This document shows, in pieces, positions 28,610 to 38,359 of a stretch of DNA of 64,000 bases (position 1 is the first letter of the stretch; the number at the start of each line of letters is the position of its first letter). A program made the position numbers and the translations under genes. Below the pieces are notes generated by a model. That model was given only the letters and a program-made list of their open reading frames with translations, was not told where the DNA came from and did not search any database. Source of the stretch: Saprospiraceae bacterium (GTDB lineage: Bacteria; Bacteroidota; Bacteroidia; Chitinophagales; Saprospiraceae); contig JADJLN010000009.1 of assembly GCA_016710115.1 (NCBI GenBank), forward strand, positions 62,001 to 126,000, given 5' to 3'.

Positions 28610-29832
28610 TCAAATGGCTGATCCTGGCCTGGCGCAATATCTGGCGCAATAAACGCCGGACCCTCATCTCGGCCGCCTCCGTGGCCTTTGCCGTGCTATT
28701 CGCCATCTCCATGAGCTCCCTCCAGAAAGGGGGCTGGGATCGCATGCTCAACAATGTGGTCCACTTCTATTTCGGCTACGGGCAGATCCATGCTGCGGGC
28801 TATTGGGACGAACAGACCATCGACCGCTCGCTCGAGCTCCACCCCGACACCCTGGCCGCCCTGTCGGCATTGATCGGCAACAAACCTGTCTGTCCGCGGC
28901 TGGAATCCTTTGCTCTGGCCTCCACCGGCCCCATCACCATGGGGGTACTGGTGAGCGGGATCGAACCCGCCGCTGAGGACAGCCTCACCGATCTGGCCGA
29001 ACGCGTCGTCGCAGGACGGTATTTTGACAGCGTCGCCGAAGAGGGTGTCCTTGTCGCCAAAGGCATTGCCGACGAACTCGGACTGGAGGTAGGCGACACC
29101 ATGGTCCTGATGAGTCAGGGCTACCACGGCGTCACCGCAGCCGGCAAATATCCGATTACCGGTCTGGTGTCTTTCGGTTCGCCCGATCTCAACAAACTGA
29201 TGGTCTTCATGCCGCTGGAGACGGCCCAGTACTTTTTTGGTGCCGAAGGGCGGGCCACAACGCTGGTCCTGCAGATGGCAGACGCCCGGGAGGCGAAGGT
29301 GGCCGTGGCGACCCTGCGGAAAAATCTGGATCCCGCCATATACGAGGTGCTCGACTGGGAAGAACTCATCCCTGACCTGGTTTCGGCACGGGGCCTGGAT
29401 GATGCGGGCAACAATATCATGATCGGCATCCTGTACCTGATCATCGCCTTCGGTCTGTTCGGTACAGTACTGATGATGACCAAGGAACGCGAATACGAGT
29501 TCGGCGTGCTGATCGCTATCGGCATGAAACGGAGGTTGCTCACCGGTGTAGTCTGGGTGGAGATCCTTTTTCTGGCCCTTGTCGGGGCCGTCCTGGGTAT
29601 GGTGCTGGCCATGCCGGTGGTGTGGTATTTCCATGTCAACCCGATTGTATTTACGGGCGAGATGGCGCGGGCCTATGAACAATACGGGGTTGAACCCATC
29701 ATCCCGACGGTGGTGGAAGCCCGCATCTTTATCCGTCAGGCGATGGTCATTTTCGGAATGGCCATCGTCATGGCGCTGTACCCGTTGTTGAAGATCGCTA
29801 CCCTTTCACCTGTTCAATCCATGCGTCACTGA
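28606..29832 (+). CDS. ABC transporter permease (LolC/E, FtsX-MacB fold)
   Basis: Complete, 408 residues. The N-terminus WLILAWRNIWRNKRRTLISA leads into the first transmembrane helix, followed by a periplasmic domain of about 220 residues, then three helices (IMIGILYLIIAFGLFGTVLM, VVWVEILFLALVGAVLGMVL and MVIFGMAIVMALYPLL). The motif EYEFGVLIAIGMKRR is typical of FtsX/MacB coupling helices. It probably extracts lipoproteins from the inner membrane together with the next permease and ATPase. The operon is noticeably GC-richer than the cassette region it follows. Confidence 0.85.
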   Translation: MIKWLILAWRNIWRNKRRTLISAASVAFAVLFAISMSSLQKGGWDRMLNNVVHFYFGYGQIHAAGYWDEQTIDRSLELHPDTLAALSALIGNKPVCPRLESFALASTGPITMGVLVSGIEPAAEDSLTDLAERVVAGRYFDSVAEEGVLVAKGIADELGLEVGDTMVLMSQGYHGVTAAGKYPITGLVSFGSPDLNKLMVFMPLETAQYFFGAEGRATTLVLQMADAREAKVAVATLRKNLDPAIYEVLDWEELIPDLVSARGLDDAGNNIMIGILYLIIAFGLFGTVLMMTKEREYEFGVLIAIGMKRRLLTGVVWVEILFLALVGAVLGMVLAMPVVWYFHVNPIVFTGEMARAYEQYGVEPIIPTVVEARIFIRQAMVIFGMAIVMALYPLLKIATLSPVQSMRH

Positions 29833-29833
29833 T

Positions 29834-31056
29834 ATGGGTTTACTGATCAAGATCGCCTGGCGGAATATCTGGAGAAGCCGCACCCGCAGCCTGGTGGTGC
29901 TGGGTGCCATCAGTCTGGGTATCTGGGCCCTGATCTTCCTGCTGAGCTTCTCCCGGGGCATGGTGTACAACCTGATCGACAACAGCATCCGGCGGGAGAT
30001 CGGACATCTGCAGCTCGAGCATCCCGATTTTCACAAGCAACGGGAGTTCCGGTTTTATATCGAAGACGCGGATTCTCTGGGTGCGCTGTTCTTCCGGGAT
30101 CTGGCGTGGTCGCCGTATCCGAACGGGTGGTGTCGCTCGGGATGGTGTCTTCTCCCAAGGGCGCGCGCGGGGTGCGAATCTGGGGGGTGGATCCCGAGCG
30201 GGAATCCGGGGTAAGCTTCATTCGCGAAAAGATCGTCGACGGCGATTTCCTGCAGGAGGGCCGCAATCCCATTCTGATGAGCCGGCTTCTCGCACAGAAG
30301 CTGGGATTGAAAATGCGATCCAAAGCTGTTCTTACTTTTCAGGATCTGGAAGGGAATATTACCGCCGGGGCATTCCGCATCACCGGTCTGTTTGATTCCG
30401 GTACCACCCCGTTTGATGAAGGCACCCTGCTGGTGCGTCGGGAGGACCTTCTCCGGCTGACTGGCGGGACGGAGCAGGACATTGCCCAGCAGATCGTCGC
30501 CATCGTGGATGATCCCGACAGTGTGGGCGTGATCCGCGACCGGCTGGCCGGGTATTTCCCGGGAGCGAGCCTGCGCACCTATGCCGAAGTGGCGCCCGAG
30601 GTGGCTATGTACGAATCGCAGATCGGCATCATGAATGCCATTGTCATCACCATTTTTATGCTGGCCCTCATCTTCGGTATTATCAATACGATGCTGATGG
30701 CCGTACTGGAGCGAGTGCGGGAACTGGGTATGCTCATGGCTATCGGGATGAACCGCCGGCGGGTGTTTCTGATGGTGATGCTGGAGACCCTTTTCCTGGG
30801 GTTGACGGCCATGCCGGTCGGGATCGGCCTGGTAGTCATCACACTGAAGATCTTTGAAAAAACGGGGATCGACCTGTCGATTTTTTCGGAAGGGATGCGT
30901 GAGTTCGGGATGTCGGAAGTGGTCTATCCCGATCCTGTTCCATCGATCTATCTCCAGGTGGCTTTTGCCGTTTTCCTGACGGCGTTCATCGGTGCGATCT
31001 ATCCCGCCTGGAAGGCGATCCGGTTGAAACCTGTTGAAGCATTGACTAAAATCTGA
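29834..31056 (+). CDS. ABC transporter permease, second subunit (one frameshift)
   Basis: Same fold as the preceding gene: MGLLIKIAWRNIWRSRTRSL, first helix, periplasmic domain, then VITIFMLALIFGIINTMLM, ERVRELGMLMAIGMNRRRVF and two further helices. The frame breaks between about 30100 and 30115 (after FFRDLAW). Adding one base joins it to VVAVSERVVSLGMVSSPKGA and gives 407 residues. It starts one base after the first permease ends, so they form a LolCE-like heterodimer. Confidence 0.82.
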
Positions 31057-31061
31057 TCCTT

Positions 31062-31748
31062 ATGGCTGTGATTGTCACACGCGACCTGCACAAGACGTAC
31101 AATCCCGACACCATTCCGGTGCATGCCCTCAACGGGGTGAGTCTGTCGGTGGAAGAAGGCGAATTCACGGCTATCGTCGGGCCGTCCGGATCAGGGAAAA
31201 CGACGTTGCTGAACATCCTGGGCGGGTTGGACAGCCCGACCTCGGGGTATGTGGAGATCGGGGGTACGGATATCAGCCAGCTGAGTGAAAACCAGCTGAT
31301 CGATTTTCGAAAAAATCATATCGGGTTTGTGTTCCAGTCGTACAACCTGATCCCTGTGTTGACGGCGTATGAGAATGTCGAGTTTGTCATGTTGCTCCAG
31401 GGGCGCCCCGAGAAAGAGCGCCGGGAGCGCTGCGTGGCACTGCTGGAAGCGGTGGGCTTGAAAGACCACATGGATCGCCGGCCTTCGCAACTGTCAGGTG
31501 GGCAGCAGCAGCGGGTGGCCGTGGCCCGGGCCCTGGCGCCGCGGCCGGCCTTCATCCTGGCGGATGAGCCAACTGCCAATCTCGATTCGCACACTTCGGC
31601 CAATCTGCTGGACATCATGGGCAAGCTCAATCATGAGGAGAAGGTGACCTTTATTTTTTCCACCCATGACAGCCGGGTCATCGAGCGGGCGCATCGGGTG
31701 GTGACGGTGGAGGATGGGGTGATTATCCGGGATGAGTTAAGGAGTTAA
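31062..31748 (+). CDS. ABC transporter ATP-binding protein (LolD/MacB type)
   Basis: Complete, 228 residues. Walker [18 protein letters not shown]-loop VFQSYNLIP, signature [16 protein letters not shown], Walker [13 protein letters not shown] and H-loop STHD are all present and canonical. The opening [20 protein letters not shown] is typical of LolD/MacB-like ATPases that drive FtsX-type permeases. It is the last gene of the LolA-like/permease/permease/ATPase operon, five bases after the second permease. Confidence 0.92.
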   Translation: MAVIVTRDLHKTYNPDTIPVHALNGVSLSVEEGEFTAIVGPSGSGKTTLLNILGGLDSPTSGYVEIGGTDISQLSENQLIDFRKNHIGFVFQSYNLIPVLTAYENVEFVMLLQGRPEKERRERCVALLEAVGLKDHMDRRPSQLSGGQQQRVAVARALAPRPAFILADEPTANLDSHTSANLLDIMGKLNHEEKVTFIFSTHDSRVIERAHRVVTVEDGVIIRDELRS

Positions 31749-32045
31749 GGAGTTATGGAGTTATGGAGGGGAGGAGATTAAACGCAAAGGCGCGAAGACG
31801 CGAAGGGGGTTTATTCGTTTATGCGTTTATGCGTTTCCGGCCTGGCGGACAGGTATTCGTTTAGGGGTTGCGATCACTTCACCTCTGTCCTGTCCTGGAA
31901 AAGCGGAGGGGGTCGAGAGATTGAGCATGGAGTTCAAGAATAGATAAATTCCAAATTCAGAAAAATCATTATCCTGATGAGCCCCTCTCCTTGGAAAGGA
32001 GAGGGGTTGGGGTGAGGTTATCCTAAGCTGCCAAACCCTTGGCAA
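31749..32045. repeat. Intergenic repeat cluster left of the toxin-antitoxin genes
   Basis: Contains short purine-rich iterations (GGAGTTAAGGAGTTATGGAG), a stretch CGCAAAGGCGCGAAGACGCG, TTTATTCGTTTATGCGTTTA, and a hairpin CCCCTCTCCTT/AAGGAGAGGGG near 31982-32008. Several of these words recur at 32630-32900 on the other side of the YoeB-YefM genes. Confidence 0.55.
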
Positions 32046-32051
32046 GCTCAA

Positions 32052-32324
32052 CTAATCATAATGAAACCGACATTGTACAATAGTGCAGACCTGGGTGTCT
32101 TTGGTCTGGCCATCAACGGCGTAAACCAGGCGGTGTTCTCCGGAAATCCGGCGAGACCAGAATCCGGCCAGGTCGTGTTTGAGGGGTTCGGGTTGACCGA
32201 GTCCATCAAAGGGGGTGCGCTGGATGTCTTTGAGGAGGGAAAGGATCTTTTTGGCCATTCGCTTATCCGTATCCAGCCACCAGGTAAATTCTTCCCAGGC
32301 GTGTGGCGTGAATTGGATGTTCAT
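32052..32324 (-). CDS. yoeB: YoeB-type mRNA interferase toxin
   Basis: A 90-residue RelE-superfamily toxin that cleaves mRNA at the ribosomal A site. It opens MNIQFTPHAWEEFTWWLDTD and carries the family residues: Glu in QPEPLKHD, Arg in EHRLVYAV and the terminal His-Tyr of RFHYD. Length is typical. Its ATG overlaps the stop of the antitoxin gene by 4 bp. Expression should be repressed by the YefM-YoeB complex. Confidence 0.93.
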   Translation of the reverse strand: MNIQFTPHAWEEFTWWLDTDKRMAKKILSLLKDIQRTPFDGLGQPEPLKHDLAGFWSRRISGEHRLVYAVDGQTKDTQVCTIVQCRFHYD

Positions 32325-32584
32325 TCCGTGTCCGGTTCCGCTGCATAGGAGATCACATCACCCTGACGATATTGTTGGATGGAGGCGGTCAGTTGTTCCC
32401 TGTTTGCTTTAGAAGATAACAGGTGTGCTGTTTCGGTTAGTGCATTGTACTCTTTCAGCGACAGGATGACCACGGCGTCATCATCTTTTGTCCGGGGAAT
32501 GATCAGGACCTCCAGAGATTGGGAGACTTTGTCGAGGTATTCTTTCAGATTCTTGCGCAGGGAAGAGATGGTGATAGACTTCAT
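32321..32584 (-). CDS. yefM: YefM-type antitoxin
   Basis: An 87-residue Phd/YefM antitoxin. The N-terminal DNA-binding half reads MKSITISSLRKNLKEYLDKV and the VVILSLKEYNALTETAHLL segment is diagnostic. The flexible C-terminus wraps the toxin. It is the first gene of the pair and overlaps yoeB by 4 bp. Confidence 0.92.
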   Translation of the reverse strand: MKSITISSLRKNLKEYLDKVSQSLEVLIIPRTKDDDAVVILSLKEYNALTETAHLLSSKANREQLTASIQQYRQGDVISYAAEPDTE

Positions 32585-32927
32585 GGGGATATGTTGTACA
32601 TATAAATGTACGTTATTTTGTACAAGAAAAAAAGGGGAGGGAGTCGAGGCGTTGAGGAATCGAGGAAATTGAATGCGAATACGCTAGGACGCAAAAGGGG
32701 TTTATTCGGTTATTCGTTTAGGGGTGTACTTGCCACGAAGGCGTCGAGAGCACGAAGTTCCATGATGGAGGAGCGAAAAGACTCTGTGCGACTCTGTGAC
32801 CTCAGTGGTAAAAAATGCATGAATGATCGATGCATTGTCATGCAGGTCACACCATCACATCGAAATAACGAAAAACCCAATAACGAATACCTGTCCGCCG
32901 GGGCGAAAACGAAAATCCCCTCTCTAT
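32585..32927. repeat. Intergenic repeat cluster right of the toxin-antitoxin genes
   Basis: About 340 bp without a gene. It contains GGAGGGAGTCGAGGCG, ACGCAAAAGGGGTTTATTCG, GACTCTGTGCGACTCTGTGA and an ATGCATGA/TCGATGCAT palindrome near 32816-32836. Shared words with 31735-31870 suggest diverged direct repeats flanking the toxin-antitoxin pair. Confidence 0.5.
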
Positions 32928-34414
32928 TCACTCCACGACAATGGTGCGGTGGATGAACTCTTCACCCGACTGAATTATTGCTACATACACACCCCCTGGC
33001 CAATGGCTGGTATTCACCAGGATGCCGGGGCGAAGATCTGCTTTGGTTGTCGTATGGACTTCCTGGCCCAGTGAGTTCAGGATGTGGACAGATGCCGGGA
33101 AGGAAATGTCCGCCTGAATGACCAGATTGGACTGTGCCGGATTGGGGTAAATAAGGACGTCGATTTCATGACTGAATGGAGAATCCAGGCTGGTGGATTG
33201 CGGATATTCATGCGCACCAATATCGAAGCTCTTTCCCTGGGGCCGAGGCGACTGATCGATATCCACTGGCACATCGGCTGACAGGTCAGAGCCCTGATCC
33301 ACCACGATCGGGTAATTGCCAGAAAGACGGAGGTTGCCACCAGGAGCATCGACAAACCAGGACGACAGGGCGGCAGTTTCATTTGTAGCCAGCGTTGCCT
33401 GGGCACCATCTCGTGATTTGATGGTTTTATTCGTCAGATTATTGACAATGTCCACCCCCGTTGTCGCCGGAAAGCGATATTCGATGGCATTCGGATATTG
33501 AATAAAAACGGTGTTGTTGTACACTTTTGTGCCGGGTGATGTTTCGAGGCCAATGCCGACATCATGGAAGGGATGGCCGCCGTCATTATAGATCATATTG
33601 TTGCGGATCATCCCGCCTGTATTGGGACTGTTACCAAGTCCCAACCCGATTCCCCGGTCGCAGTTGATGATCATATTTCGTTCGATCATCTGGTCACTTC
33701 CGTCATTCCAGAAGTGCACGGCATGTTCGGCCACCGAGCCGGATGGGCTGGCGATATCAATGAAGACATTATCGCGCACGGTCCAGTGATCGCCTTTGTG
33801 AATGTCCAGTCCGCCGATATAGAATTGCGGTCCGATGCCAGCCGGATATTCGAAAAGGCTGCACTGCACCAGGCCATAGTCGGCACCATCGCCGCCGGCG
33901 GTGCCCTTGATCATCTGCTCATATGTATTCTGAATGCGCATGTTGTGGACAAAGAGGCTGTCCCCTTCAACGGCGATGCCGTGATTGCCGACATCCCGAA
34001 TCGTCAGGTCGGCAATGGTATTATTGTCGCCGACGAAATAAATGACATTTTCCACCCCCGGCGATACACTTTTCATCCCCGTGCCGGTCAGGATAACTGC
34101 ATCTCGATTGCCGGAGGCACTGCGGAAGACCACATTGCTGGCGGTGATATACGGATACCAGGTCGGTGAGGCGATGGGGTACGTGCCATCGGCCAGGAGG
34201 ACGGTCATATTTCCACCATTCGCATTGACCTGGTTGATGGCATTGTACAATTCATTCGTGGTGGAGACATTGATGATCTGGCCGATGACCGGTCGCAGGG
34301 GGTGACCGAATTATTCTGCACTTCCGCAATCGTACAGGAACACGGCTGTGCAATAACAGTGCAGGTAAAACCAGCCATAAATAAAAGGGTAAAAAATGGC
34401 AGTGCAGTTTTCAT
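32928..34414 (-). CDS. Secreted right-handed beta-helix protein with T9SS domain (one frameshift)
   Basis: Start at 34414 gives signal peptide MKTALPFFTLLFMAGFTCTV. Adding one C to the C5 run near 34294 joins NNSVTPLRPVIGQIINVS to the main frame, giving 495 residues. The body has parallel beta-helix rungs such as NTIADLTIRDVGNHGIAVEG, WTVRDNVFIDIA, QMIERNMIINCDRGIGLG and KVYNNTVFIQYPNAIEY, typical of pectate-lyase-like folds. The C-terminus VLIYPNPAQSNLVIQA ... GGVYVAIIQSG is a type A sorting domain. Probable role: cell-surface polysaccharide lyase or binder. Confidence 0.82.
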
Positions 34415-34515
34415 ATCCGAAGGATCAACAGGTACAGACTCGTGGACAGTCCTCAAGTTAATCATTATTCTACCGGACGTCCAATTCATAGGAATTCCGG
34501 CATTTGAAGGATGGA

Positions 34516-35075
34516 TCAGGTCAGCTCGATATCGAACTGGGCCAACAACCCTCCTACCCCATCGAATGCGAATTTTGCTTTTCGAATCTGGTTGTTTGTT
34601 GGATTGATCAGATAATGTCGTGCTGTTCGAAAATCGGCACCACTCAATTTGGTCTGCTCAAACGTTGCACCGGCCAGATCGCATTCGTGAAACACTGCTT
34701 CGGTCAGATCCGCTTCAACAAATTCTACTTCGTGTAACTGGCAGGCGATGAATGATGTCTGTTTTAATGGCAGGCCATAAAATGAGGAGAGGTTTAAAGT
34801 GCACGAATGAAATGACAGGGAAAGCAGAAAGGATTTGCATTCGTCAAACCGAATGCCGAGCAGTTTGCATTCCTTGAACGTCACTTCTCTAAATGAGGTA
34901 TTGCGAATTCTAGCCAGGCTGAGATCACATCGTTTGAATGTGCATGTACTGAAGCTGCTTCCAGAAAGATCGGACTCAAGGAGTGCACAATCAGTAAAAG
35001 TGCAACCTTCATATTCACCACTTTTCAGAAAGGACTGTCCTTGAAATTGTTGGTCCGGTAGGATTGATCAGCCAT
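34516..35075 (-). CDS. Pentapeptide-repeat protein (one frameshift)
   Basis: Start at 35075 (MADQSY). Adding one base near 35056 joins DQQFQGQSFLKSGEYEGCTF to the rest, giving 186 residues. Successive A(D/N)LxX-type repeats follow: CALLESDLSGSSFSTCTFKR, CDLSLARI, VEFVEADLTEAVFHECDLAG and ATFEQTKLSGADF, which fold as a right-handed quadrilateral helix. The C-terminal block (RKAKFAFDGVGGLLAQFDIE) is common in Qnr/MfpA-like pentapeptide proteins of Bacteroidota. DNA mimicry and gyrase protection are possible but not shown here. Confidence 0.78.
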
Positions 35076-35091
35076 AAGAATGGAGTGCCCA

Positions 35092-36487
35092 TTAATGAAC
35101 GATGAATGTTTTTGATTCTAATTTCCGGTTATCCGCACGTAAAATAAATTTGTAAGTCCCTGATGGTAATTGGGGTAAATCCAGCGTCAAGGTTTGTGTC
35201 CCTGAGGGGAATGAACCGCGAACATGTTGGTAGACGCACTTGCCCGCCATATTCAGGATTTTTATCTGGCATTGATCCCATTCATCATTCGGCATACGGA
35301 TGGTTAGTTGATCCATTGCTGGATTTGGAAATATTTCTATTTTGGCCTCACTCGATTTTGGATCGAGAAATCCGGTAACAGGTTTGGCCACAGGTTGCTG
35401 CTGGGTCACACAATGCACCATGCCCCCCCATTCGTACAGGTTTTCGGCAATCAATCCCGATGATGAGTCGATCCGGATAGAGGGGTTGCAAGATAGCCAT
35501 AGCCACCGTGTCATTCAGGTCATTATAAAACGGAACCAGGACCACCTCATTGGCAACATAATAATTGACATATGAGCCTTTATAGCCCAGGTTTTTCCCT
35601 TTCGTTGTCAAGACATCGTTCTGGGTCAGTGGTAGCGTGACCTGTTTATAGGGCACACCATTTATATTGGTGGCTGTCTGAATAATTTCAATATCGGAAC
35701 CCGACACACCCCAATAGGTGAGATCATCTTCAGTCATGGTCACCAGGGAAGAGTCATTGACGAATTTGACAAAACCATCAATGTGCATATCGGTTACATC
35801 ATTTGGATTGCCAGCAACGCCATCCAACCAGATAAACTTAGAAACACCCAGCTTGTCAATAAAAATAGATTCTGCTTCTTCCTGTGACATTCCCGGATTC
35901 CGAATACTATTGGGTGGCGATTGGCTGAGGATCGAACTCCTGGTTGCCATCATCACGCCTGCTCCATCCACTTCAACTGCGCCTCCTTCATTGGTCATTA
36001 CGGTATTCAGGTCCACTATTGGAAGCTGGAGAGCATTGGCAATTTTAGCAGGGATTTGATCGCAGTAGTTGAAATTGTATTTCATTCCCCAGCCATTGAA
36101 TCCCCAATCCTGGATATGCAGATCTCCTGATCCATCCCGGCAGAAAATGGGGCCGTTATCCCGAACCCAGACATCATTGGTCGGAAAAATGAAAAATTGC
36201 ACCTTGGACAGATCTACTCCGGAATTCGTCAACAGATTGATGATGCGCTGCTGTTCGGCAGTGTTGTAGGCTATGATAAAGACAGACTCTCCACCAAGCA
36301 GCGCCTTGGTCATTGCTACCCAGGTTGCATCCAGGCTGTTGCGGTAGGCTATCCCGTATTCATATTGATGCGGCCATTGCAGCCAGGTGGCTTCATGTTC
36401 TTCATGTTCAGCCGGGAAATGGTAAGATTGAGCAACCATGAGAATGGGAAAAAGACAAAACAGGAGGGGGAAAATAAATCTTCTCAT
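35092..36487 (-). CDS. Secreted agmatine/peptidylarginine deiminase with T9SS domain (one frameshift)
   Basis: A PAD_porph-family guanidino-modifying enzyme. The signal peptide is MRRFIFPLLFCLFPILMVAQ. Family motifs are EHEATWLQWPHQ, TNDVWVRDNGPIF, MTNEGGAVEVDG, VTDMHIDGFVKFV (catalytic Asp/His region) and, after dropping one A from an A4 run near 35443, DCRNLYEWGGMVHCVTQQQP with the nucleophilic Cys. The 464-residue product ends in a T9SS domain (IEIFPNPAMDQLTIRM ... SGTYKFILRADN). It hydrolyses agmatine, or peptidyl-arginine as PPAD of Porphyromonas does. A secreted, cell-surface form suggests a peptide or arginine substrate outside the cell. Confidence 0.85.
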
Positions 36488-36536
36488 ATCACAGTTTTTG
36501 AAGGCCTTTCAGGATAGGACATCACCCGGTAAGTAA

Positions 36537-37142
36537 CTAAATAACGTCTCTTTTGATCCATTTGATCAGTTTTCCATCGAAATCAGTCCCGACATTTTCG
36601 TAGGTCCAGGGGATCATATTCGCGTAGGAAAAATAGGTCACCAGTCGGGTACTCACTGGCATCCGGGCAAGTTGTTGCTTGACATAAAGGACATACATCG
36701 TGTGACGAGTCCGACTGAACGGAATGGCATGATCGATGGCATCGTCAGGTATGATATGTTCAAAAAAGGAGTTGAAATAATAGATGCTGGCGTAGTCGAG
36801 GAAACGCACTTCCATCATGTTGCCGTGTTGAAATTCGACACGGGGCCACTGGAGGGTGGATGACAGATCAAGGGCCAGTTGGTGGAGGTCCTGGCGCTGT
36901 TCGATACCGGTAAAATGGCCTTCGGTTGTGGCTGCACCGATCATGCAGAATTTGCCTGCACCGGATCCGATATCCAGGACACGGGTACCCGGCTCTGGCG
37001 CCAGAAATTCGGCAGCTGAGCGAGCAACCTCCAGCGGAGAAAAATGAAAATCGGCGATCGCTTTCATCTCCTTCGAGTACATGGAGTCGAAATCTTCATC
37101 GGAGATCGGCGCACCCGACTGGAGTTGTTGGAAGAGGGTCAT
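36537..37142 (-). CDS. SAM-dependent methyltransferase
   Basis: A 201-residue class I methyltransferase. Motif I is TRVLDIGSGAGKFCMIGA, followed by FTGIEQRQDLHQLA (acidic loop binding ribose) and VEFQHGNMMEVRF (motif II region). The SIYYFNSFFEH stretch fills the place of motif IV. Substrate unknown. It has no signal peptide and lies alone next to the left REP array. Confidence 0.8.
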   Translation of the reverse strand: MTLFQQLQSGAPISDEDFDSMYSKEMKAIADFHFSPLEVARSAAEFLAPEPGTRVLDIGSGAGKFCMIGAATTEGHFTGIEQRQDLHQLALDLSSTLQWPRVEFQHGNMMEVRFLDYASIYYFNSFFEHIIPDDAIDHAIPFSRTRHTMYVLYVKQQLARMPVSTRLVTYFSYANMIPWTYENVGTDFDGKLIKWIKRDVI

Positions 37143-37224
37143 CAGGTTCGGCTGTCAGGTGCCAAGATACGGAAATGCCCGGCGGGAAAACAGGCTGAGG
37201 CGGCTCGGTAAGAAATTCGGTTCC

Positions 37225-37562
37225 AGGTGCCGGTGAGACACCGGCGAATACCGGATGCTGGCGAGACACCAGCTCCAACGTTTTTTTTCATACCATAGAA
37301 TATACCCTTACTGTTGGTACGAGTGTCTCACTCGTACTCGCTATTGCGCGGTGTCCCACCGCAACAGCGAAGACACTGCCTGATCTCGATTCGTATTCAA
37401 ATGCCGGTGAGACACCGGCGAATACCGGATGCTGGTGAGACACCAGCACCAACGTTTTTCTTTCATACCATAGAATATACCCTTACTGTTCGTACGAGTG
37501 TCTCACTCGTACCTCGCTATTGTGCGGTGTCCCACCGCAGCAGCGAAGACGCTGGCTGAATC
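37225..37562 (+). repeat. REP-like array, left of RAYT (two units)
   Basis: Two direct units of about 174 bp, starting at 37229 and 37403. Each unit contains four hairpin-forming pieces in order: GCCGGTGAGACACCGGC, TGCTGGTGAGACACCAGCA, GTACGAGTGTCTCACTCGTAC and GCGGTGTCCCACCGC, joined by conserved spacers (ATACCATAGAATATACCC, GACACTGCCTGATCTCGAT). All palindromes share the core GTGAGACAC or GTGTCTCAC. Confidence 0.85.
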
Positions 37563-37626
37563 GTACAGATGGCAATAAGGCGAGAATTCTACGATGACCA
37601 GGATTACTCCAATTACCAATCATATG

Positions 37627-38238
37627 TTATATGGGCCTGTGCTCATCCGGAATGAAGAAATACCCCGAATCAGGTAGATATGGTTCCAGCAAGTCTATTT
37701 CAATCAAGCCTCTATTCATTCCATCAACATAGTTTGATGCGCTTGAATAAAGGTAGTTCTCAGGATACTCCACAAATCCTGCGCGAACTGGATTTTGATG
37801 GATGTAATTTATCTTGTTCCATATGACCTTATCAGAAAACAAAGCTGTCGGATAATTGTCTTCTTGCCAGAATTGGTGGGTTCGATTACTTCGGGATCCC
37901 CGGGCATAGAACTTCAACATATGCATCATCCAACTTTTTCGGCTTTCCTCTCCACTTTGAATTGCTTGAATAAGTAAATGGCCCGTATATCGCTTAAAGT
38001 CTTGAATCACGTCTCCAAGTGAATTGCTATTCTGCTCATTTACTTGAGCTACCAAATGGAGGTGATTTGTCATAATGACATAAGCATAGATCAATAGACC
38101 TTTTTGTCGCCTGCAAAAGTCCAGACTTTGAAGTAGTATATTTCTATGTGAAGCCATGCTGAATACATCGATCCAACCCACTACAGTCAAAGTAAGAAAG
38201 TTCAGACCATGCTGGTCCAGGATTTTTCTGCGCGACAT
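37627..38238 (-). CDS. REP-associated tyrosine transposase (RAYT, IS200/IS605-like Y1)
   Basis: An intact 203-residue HUH single-strand transposase. The first half has LNFLTLTVVGWIDVFSM and the HUH motif YVIMTNHLHLVAQV. The second has the DFKRYTGHLL segment, FWQEDNYPTALFS and the catalytic Tyr region INYIHQNPVRAGFVEYPENY. This is the RAYT (TnpA-REP) subgroup. RAYT genes are single-copy and sit among REP palindromes, as here, with arrays of related hairpins on both sides. It probably binds and cleaves the GTGAGACAC-type palindromes. Confidence 0.9.
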   Translation of the reverse strand: MSRRKILDQHGLNFLTLTVVGWIDVFSMASHRNILLQSLDFCRRQKGLLIYAYVIMTNHLHLVAQVNEQNSNSLGDVIQDFKRYTGHLLIQAIQSGEESRKSWMMHMLKFYARGSRSNRTHQFWQEDNYPTALFSDKVIWNKINYIHQNPVRAGFVEYPENYLYSSASNYVDGMNRGLIEIDLLEPYLPDSGYFFIPDEHRPI

Positions 38239-38359
38239 ATCCTTCCTTCGGGTTAGATAAAAATAAATAAAGTTTCATTGGTATGCCCTTCTTCGCTTTT
38301 AAACTATTTAGGAAAAAATCATCGGTCACCAATTGGTTTTCCTGTGCCATTGGTACACT

